Source: Streptomyces humi | GTDB lineage: Bacteria; Actinomycetota; Actinomycetes; Streptomycetales; Streptomycetaceae | Length of the DNA stretch: 64,000 nucleotides | Assembly (NCBI RefSeq): GCF_001005085.2 | Contig: NZ_LBMU02000048.1 | Coordinates: forward strand, 1-64,000 | Direction of reading: 5' to 3' | Part shown: in pieces, positions 60,138 to 64,000 of the stretch | How the letters are laid out: each line of letters opens with the position of its first letter | How positions within the stretch are numbered: the first letter of the stretch is position 1 | Position numbers and translations under genes: made by a program | Notes under the pieces: model-generated | Databases searched by the model: none | The model's input: the letters and a program-made list of their open reading frames with translations, nothing else | What the model was told of the DNA's origin: nothing

Positions 60138-62426
60138 TCAACTCTGAGGGTGGTGACTGGAACCGCTTAGGGGGAGTCCGGCAGTTAGTGTCCGCAGGAC
60201 CTTCCGGGCCTCAGTGCGGAAGCGTTCGTCGTCAAAGATGATCCGGTCCTGGAGGCCAGCGCCCACGATGCGCCGGTCGCCGTCCGCAAGGTTGCGAATC
60301 AGGTCGAGCTGAGCGGCGGTGAAGGCTGTCGGGCCGAGCGCGACGAAGGCTTCCAACACGGCCGAAGCGGAGCGCGCGTACGAGCCGGGTCGGGCTGCTG
60401 CCAGGACGCGGTCGGCCAGGGCGGTCCGGGCGAGCCCGGCGGGGGTGTCGGCCTCGGGATAAACGCTGGTCAGGACGAGCACGAGAGCGGGGGAGAGTTC
60501 CGGATCGTCCAGCAGCGGCAGGAGGTCGGGGACGAGTGGCTCGGCTGCGGGACCGAGTAGGCAAGCGACTTCGGCGGCGCACTTCACCGTTGCCTGGCCC
60601 CATGCCTGGGAGGCCCAGGCGAGGCCCTCCTTGATCACCGGAAGCACCGCCTGCTCATCCCTGGTCAGCTCCCAGACCAGCGCTGCGGCCCCGAGCGCCG
60701 CCCTGATCACCGGCACGGTCTCGCGCGACTGCGCCGGTTCCGCCAGCAGTGTGTGCAGCAGCGGCAGCAAGGGACGAGCGGCCTCCTTGAGCGCGGCGGC
60801 CGCGGTGACGGTGTGGTCCAAGCCGTTGCCTCGCTTGGCCAGCAAGCCGGAGAGTACCGAGATCAGGACGTCGGCGTCGCCGGTCAGGGAGTGGAGTGCG
60901 CTTGCCGCTGCCTGGCGCGTGGCCAGAGGTCCCTGTCCGGCTTGGGCTCGCAGCGCCTCGATCACATGGGCGTCGGCCTGGGGATCGGCCACGATGGCCA
61001 GGGCGCGGCTGACTGGGAGCGGATGACGCGGCAGCGCGGCGAGCAGCTCCGGCAGGCCGGCCCTGGCCGGCCTGCCCCAGGCGGCCAGCAGCCCGCTCAG
61101 GTAAACCGGTTCATTGGTCGCGGCCAGTCCGCCGTCGAACACCGATCTGCGCTCGTGGGATGGTTCGGCGGCAAGCCGGACGCGTATCGCGGCGAGCAGT
61201 TCGGGATCGTAAGGCAGCGGCGTCCGGTCCTCACTGGGCGTGTGGGTATGACCCGGCGTACGGGTCTCACCGGTCGCGAGGCGATACGCGGCCTCCAGCG
61301 CGCGGGGCCGCTCGGGCAGGTGGCGGGCGAGCAGCCGGGTCGCCTCTGGGGCGCCTAGGCACACCAGCGCAGCGAGGGCCTCGTCGGCCGATTCGCCATC
61401 GCCCTGCGCGAGGGCAAGCAGGGCCGGGACCGCCTCTGAGGCCGGCTGACACCAGGTTCGCAGCAGCGGGATCACGTCGGCCACGGTGGCCGGATCGTCG
61501 AGCAGGGGGAGCAACTCGGGGAGCAGCCGCGCCGGGGCGGTTCGTGAGCGGCGGGCGAGGGACTCGGCGGCCCACCGCGCCTCAGTGATGGCGGCCTGCG
61601 CATGCTCGCTCCCCTGAAGCCGCAGCGTCACGGCCCGCCCAAGCGCGGAGCGGACCACGTCGATGGCAGTGTCGGCCTCGCCGCGCGCTTGCAGGGCTTT
61701 GGTGAGCGCCTGCAGCGGCTCCCGCTCCCACAGGGCGCCGAACCCGTGTCGCTCCAACGGGACCAATGTCGTGACGCGCGCGGTCGCGTCCGTGTTCCAC
61801 GGCAGGTCGCAGTCGGCGATGGCCAGCAGGGCCGCGACCTGAACCGGCGCCGGCTCGTTTCCGGCGAGCACCGCGGAGCACAGCTCCTCGGCCGCATCGG
61901 GATCCAGGAGCGCGCAGGCCGTCAGCACGTCCGCGCGCACGATCGGATCGCTCTCCGCCGCCCAGCGGGCCCGCAGCGCCGCACGCGCATCGGGGCCGGC
62001 CGCCGACCGGCACTGGGCCAGCGTCCACGCTGTGGTCCGCCGCACCTCGCGATCGTCGTCCGCGAGCAACGGCAGGAGCAGTCCCAGCTGCGCTGCAACG
62101 GCGCCGCGGGCCGCGCCGGGCACCGGCAGATCGTGCTCGTCGACGCTCTGGGCGATCACACCGAGCATGCCCACCAGGGCGCTCCGGCGCACGCCTTCGA
62201 CAACGAGTCGCGCGAGGAAGGGCACCGCGGGCGCTGTCGCCGTGTAGACCGTGCCCTGGTGCACGATGCTGCTCCACAACTCCTGCTCCGCCTCGGCGGC
62301 AGTCTCCTCCACCGGGGACGCGAGATCCCGAAGCAGCGCGGGGACGTCCTCCGCGGAGCCGTAGGCATGGTGAAACTGTGCCCAGTCCACCTGGTCGAGG
62401 CCGACAAAGACGAGGGGGAGATTCAT
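60138..62426 (-). CDS. HEAT-repeat protein
   Basis: A 762-residue alpha-solenoid. Paired helices of about 35 residues recur across the protein, for example LGLLLPLLADDDREVRRTTA, ARLLPELLPLLDDPATVADV, AGLPELLAALPRHPLPVSRA and PLVPDLLPLLDDPELSPALV. HEAT solenoids are scaffolds that bind proteins or nucleic acids; no enzymatic domain is visible. The N-terminus (DQVDWAQFHHAYGSAEDVPA) is a conserved cap seen in related actinobacterial proteins. ATG 62426 was chosen; ATG 62438 is a possible alternative. It lies on the island side of the integration site, convergent with the two-gene motif operon. Confidence 0.85.
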   Translation of the reverse strand: MNLPLVFVGLDQVDWAQFHHAYGSAEDVPALLRDLASPVEETAAEAEQELWSSIVHQGTVYTATAPAVPFLARLVVEGVRRSALVGMLGVIAQSVDEHDLPVPGAARGAVAAQLGLLLPLLADDDREVRRTTAWTLAQCRSAAGPDARAALRARWAAESDPIVRADVLTACALLDPDAAEELCSAVLAGNEPAPVQVAALLAIADCDLPWNTDATARVTTLVPLERHGFGALWEREPLQALTKALQARGEADTAIDVVRSALGRAVTLRLQGSEHAQAAITEARWAAESLARRSRTAPARLLPELLPLLDDPATVADVIPLLRTWCQPASEAVPALLALAQGDGESADEALAALVCLGAPEATRLLARHLPERPRALEAAYRLATGETRTPGHTHTPSEDRTPLPYDPELLAAIRVRLAAEPSHERRSVFDGGLAATNEPVYLSGLLAAWGRPARAGLPELLAALPRHPLPVSRALAIVADPQADAHVIEALRAQAGQGPLATRQAAASALHSLTGDADVLISVLSGLLAKRGNGLDHTVTAAAALKEAARPLLPLLHTLLAEPAQSRETVPVIRAALGAAALVWELTRDEQAVLPVIKEGLAWASQAWGQATVKCAAEVACLLGPAAEPLVPDLLPLLDDPELSPALVLVLTSVYPEADTPAGLARTALADRVLAAARPGSYARSASAVLEAFVALGPTAFTAAQLDLIRNLADGDRRIVGAGLQDRIIFDDERFRTEARKVLRTLTAGLPLSGSSHHPQS

Positions 62427-62588
62427 GCCGCGGATCATGCCACCTGGAACCGACAACGATCGGCTGTGCCCGCCTCGGCAGCACGACCGAGGCCGCGGCT
62501 CTGGGGCGGGACGCGTTGACCCGGATTCGCCAGGTCAGAGGGCCGGTATTGGTGTGCAGGTGAAAGCGCCGCCAACCATACTCGGCGG

Positions 62589-63096
62589 GTGTCCACGATT
62601 CCGCGCCGCCCGTCGAGGCGGCGGTTCCGCGATCCCCGGCGGACCGCTTACGACTTCCTGCCTGAGATCAGCGTTGTCTGTCCGCGGTGCATGCGGAGTG
62701 CCCTTGTACGGCCCGCTTCCGATCCGGAACCCGGCCACCGTCCGTTCTTCGCCCCGCGACGGCTCACCTGCCCCCACTGCGGCCTCACGAAGGCCCACGC
62801 GCGTCGTGAGCTGATCTTCCCGCACGGCACCGCACACGGCATGACCGACCCGTACTTCGGGCTCCCGCTGCTGTTGCAAACCGAGACTCGCCACGGCTGG
62901 CTCTGGGCCTACAACCCGCAGCACCTCACTCTCATCCACGACTACGTCGCCGCGACCCTGCGCGAGCGCGCCCCCCTGGTACGACACCGGGCAGAAGATG
63001 ACGCTCATCGCCCGCTTGCCGACCTGGATCAAGCACGCCAAGAACCGCGGCGAGGTGCTGCACGCTATCGCCCGCATCCGGGGTGGTTCGCTCTGA
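62589..63096 (+). pseudogene. TFIIB-type zinc-ribbon protein gene, frameshifted in a C6 run
   Basis: The first part reads ISVVCPRCMRSALVRP and RRLTCPHCGLTKAH, two CPxC-type knuckles of a zinc ribbon, followed by PYFGLPLLLQTETRHGWLWA and NPQHLTLIHDYVAATLRERA. The six-C run at 62971-62976 then shifts the frame. Deleting one C restores WYDTGQKMTLIARLPTWIKH and ends at 63096 as a 168-residue protein, the normal form of this streptomycete family. Without repair, translation would end in Arg-rich nonsense at 63152. GTG 62589 is the likely start. Confidence 0.65.
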
Positions 63097-63385
63097 GCGG
63101 GCAGAAAGGGCGCGGGAGCAAGCTCAGGGACCTCATGCAAGATCACGGCTAACACCGCTGGGCCTCACACCGGGGCCCAGAGCGCCTACCCCTTGGCAAG
63201 GACATACGCGAGTGTCGCCGCCCGCTCCGCCATCCCCTGCTTCCACGGCGTCCCGTCCTCCTCGGCGATCTCCCGCCGGACGAGCACGGGAAGCGTGCGC
63301 CGGCCGGAAGGATGCCGTTGCGGGAGCACATCGAGGGCAGGGATTGTCGAGCACGGAGCATCGGCGCGATCCTTGCCGCCGTGAC
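63097..63385. other. Gap with a possible gene remnant on the minus strand
   Basis: About 290 bp. On the minus strand the frame ending at 63186 reads LPVLVRREIAEEDGTPWKQG then MAERAATLAYVLAKG, which looks like the tail of a real protein but has no convincing start or ribosome-binding site. No operator, terminator or RNA gene is seen. Confidence 0.35.
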
Positions 63386-64000
63386 TCAGATGCGGTAGGC
63401 GCCCGCCGGTACGCCGTGGGCGACACCGTACGGAGTCAGGGCGATGACGCCGGTGCCGCGTGACGGTGTGTCGGCGGTGACGTCGAGTGGGCTTGCGGCG
63501 CCCAGGGAACGGGCGATGTCCGGGGCGAGGTCGTGAGCGGTCCACCGCCACTCGTCCTCGTCGTCCTCGCTCTCCTGCGCAGGGTCCCAGTCGGGGTGCA
63601 GACCCAGTTCCATGCGGCGTGCTCGTTCGTACGGCAGCGGCTCGCCGAGCGTCAGCAACTCGTCCTCCGCCTCGCCGGTTTCGCCGTAACGCCGGATCAC
63701 CGTGCCATCCTCGGCAACAAGCCAGGCGGAGCCGTCGCCTTGGCCGCCGTAGTAGTACGCCTGGGCCCGGCCGTAACGGACACTGAGTTCGGTGCACAGA
63801 CGCAGCACGTCCTCACGGCGCTCCTGACCGTGCGGGTCGCACCAGGCGCCGAGGACGAGAGTCCAGCCATCGAGTTCCGGGGTGACGAAGACCCGTTCGT
63901 AGCCGGTGTGTTCGTCCGTGTCGCAGCCGTGGCCGTCTGCGTCAACGATGTCGTTGCCGAGCGCGAAGGTCACAGGCCGTGCGGCGGTCAGGCCGAGGAC
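63386..64000 (-). CDS. Hypothetical protein, truncated by the window edge
   Basis: The frame stays open to the right edge, so the N-terminus is beyond the window; at least 204 residues are visible. It contains GYERVFVTPELDGWTLVLGA, AYYYGGQGDGSAWLVAEDG, an acidic QESEDDEDEWRW segment and a terminal TPSRGTGVIALTPYGVAHG. An alternating strand pattern suggests a beta-rich soluble fold. No recognisable catalytic motif and no signal peptide in the visible part. A GTG at 63973 could be a start, but no ribosome-binding site supports it. Confidence 0.6.
   Translation of the reverse strand, partial: VLGLTAARPVTFALGNDIVDADGHGCDTDEHTGYERVFVTPELDGWTLVLGAWCDPHGQERREDVLRLCTELSVRYGRAQAYYYGGQGDGSAWLVAEDGTVIRRYGETGEAEDELLTLGEPLPYERARRMELGLHPDWDPAQESEDDEDEWRWTAHDLAPDIARSLGAASPLDVTADTPSRGTGVIALTPYGVAHGVPAGAYRI

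Noticed and set aside
63186..63384. A small minus-strand gene ending AERAATLAYVLAKG
   Set aside because: The tail looks protein-like but there is no credible start or ribosome-binding site; listed only as a possible remnant.

Overview
The window is high-GC actinobacterial DNA, almost certainly Streptomyces. It has strong third-position GC, many GTG starts and dense short-spaced operons. The gene families are typical of Streptomyces: PAS/GAF/SpoIIE phosphatases, Ser/Thr kinases with propeller ectodomains, GH15 trehalase-like enzymes, DUF4331 and DUF3500. No rRNA operon, intact tRNA or CRISPR array was found.

Layout. 1-6.8 kb: a ferredoxin/reductase pair faces an oxidative cluster (cyclase-family hydrolase, GMC oxidoreductase, SDR dehydrogenase, cytochrome bd subunits CydA/CydB). 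6.8-21.8 kb: accessory genes including a GH15 enzyme, a secreted propeller protein, a CDF metal exporter, a Ser/Thr kinase split by a one-base frameshift, a large SpoIIE-type phosphatase, a secreted ADA2-like deaminase and an FG-GAP protein. 21.9-31.5 kb: a five-gene minus-strand operon (propeller kinase, vWA protein, GAP1-like protein, TRAFAC-type GTPase, degenerate vWA-like protein) that resembles predicted GTPase-centred conflict systems. 32-36.7 kb: a PAS-GAF-SpoIIE phosphatase, a small SH3-like protein, a HupE/UreJ-like membrane protein and a DUF3500 protein.

37-51 kb appears to be one regulon. Two paralogous LysR regulators lie among two MFS transporters, an orphan cytochrome oxidase III/IV operon with DUF4331, a GMC oxidoreductase, a VanX dipeptidase and a secreted alpha/beta hydrolase. 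Six intergenic regions carry the same bipartite operator: a 15-bp dyad of the form ATGCCG-N3-CGGCAT, then exactly 13 bp, then ATCGGCATTGGCG. This is the layout expected of LysR recognition and activation sites. Two targets also have short upstream peptides, one with a TTA codon.

53.4-64 kb looks like an accreted island. An arsenic cluster (arsM facing arsR-aquaporin-arsC, with no efflux pump), an IS110 remnant and a frameshifted gene lie between two sequences related to the 3' half of tRNA-Gly(CCC). The better copy, at 57.31 kb, has a terminator beside it and GGGCACGC repeats on both sides, as at an integration site. Just to its right is an unrecognised two-gene operon: a membrane protein and a small partner that share a 24-residue Asn/Gln-rich motif, C-terminal in one and N-terminal in the other. 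This looks like an amyloid-type signalling pair and is the best candidate for an undescribed system. The right edge holds a HEAT-repeat protein, a frameshifted zinc-ribbon gene and a truncated gene.

Three genes are each restored to full frame by removing a single base (near 12,573, 53,794-53,799 and 62,971-62,976). They may be real pseudogenes or sequence errors.
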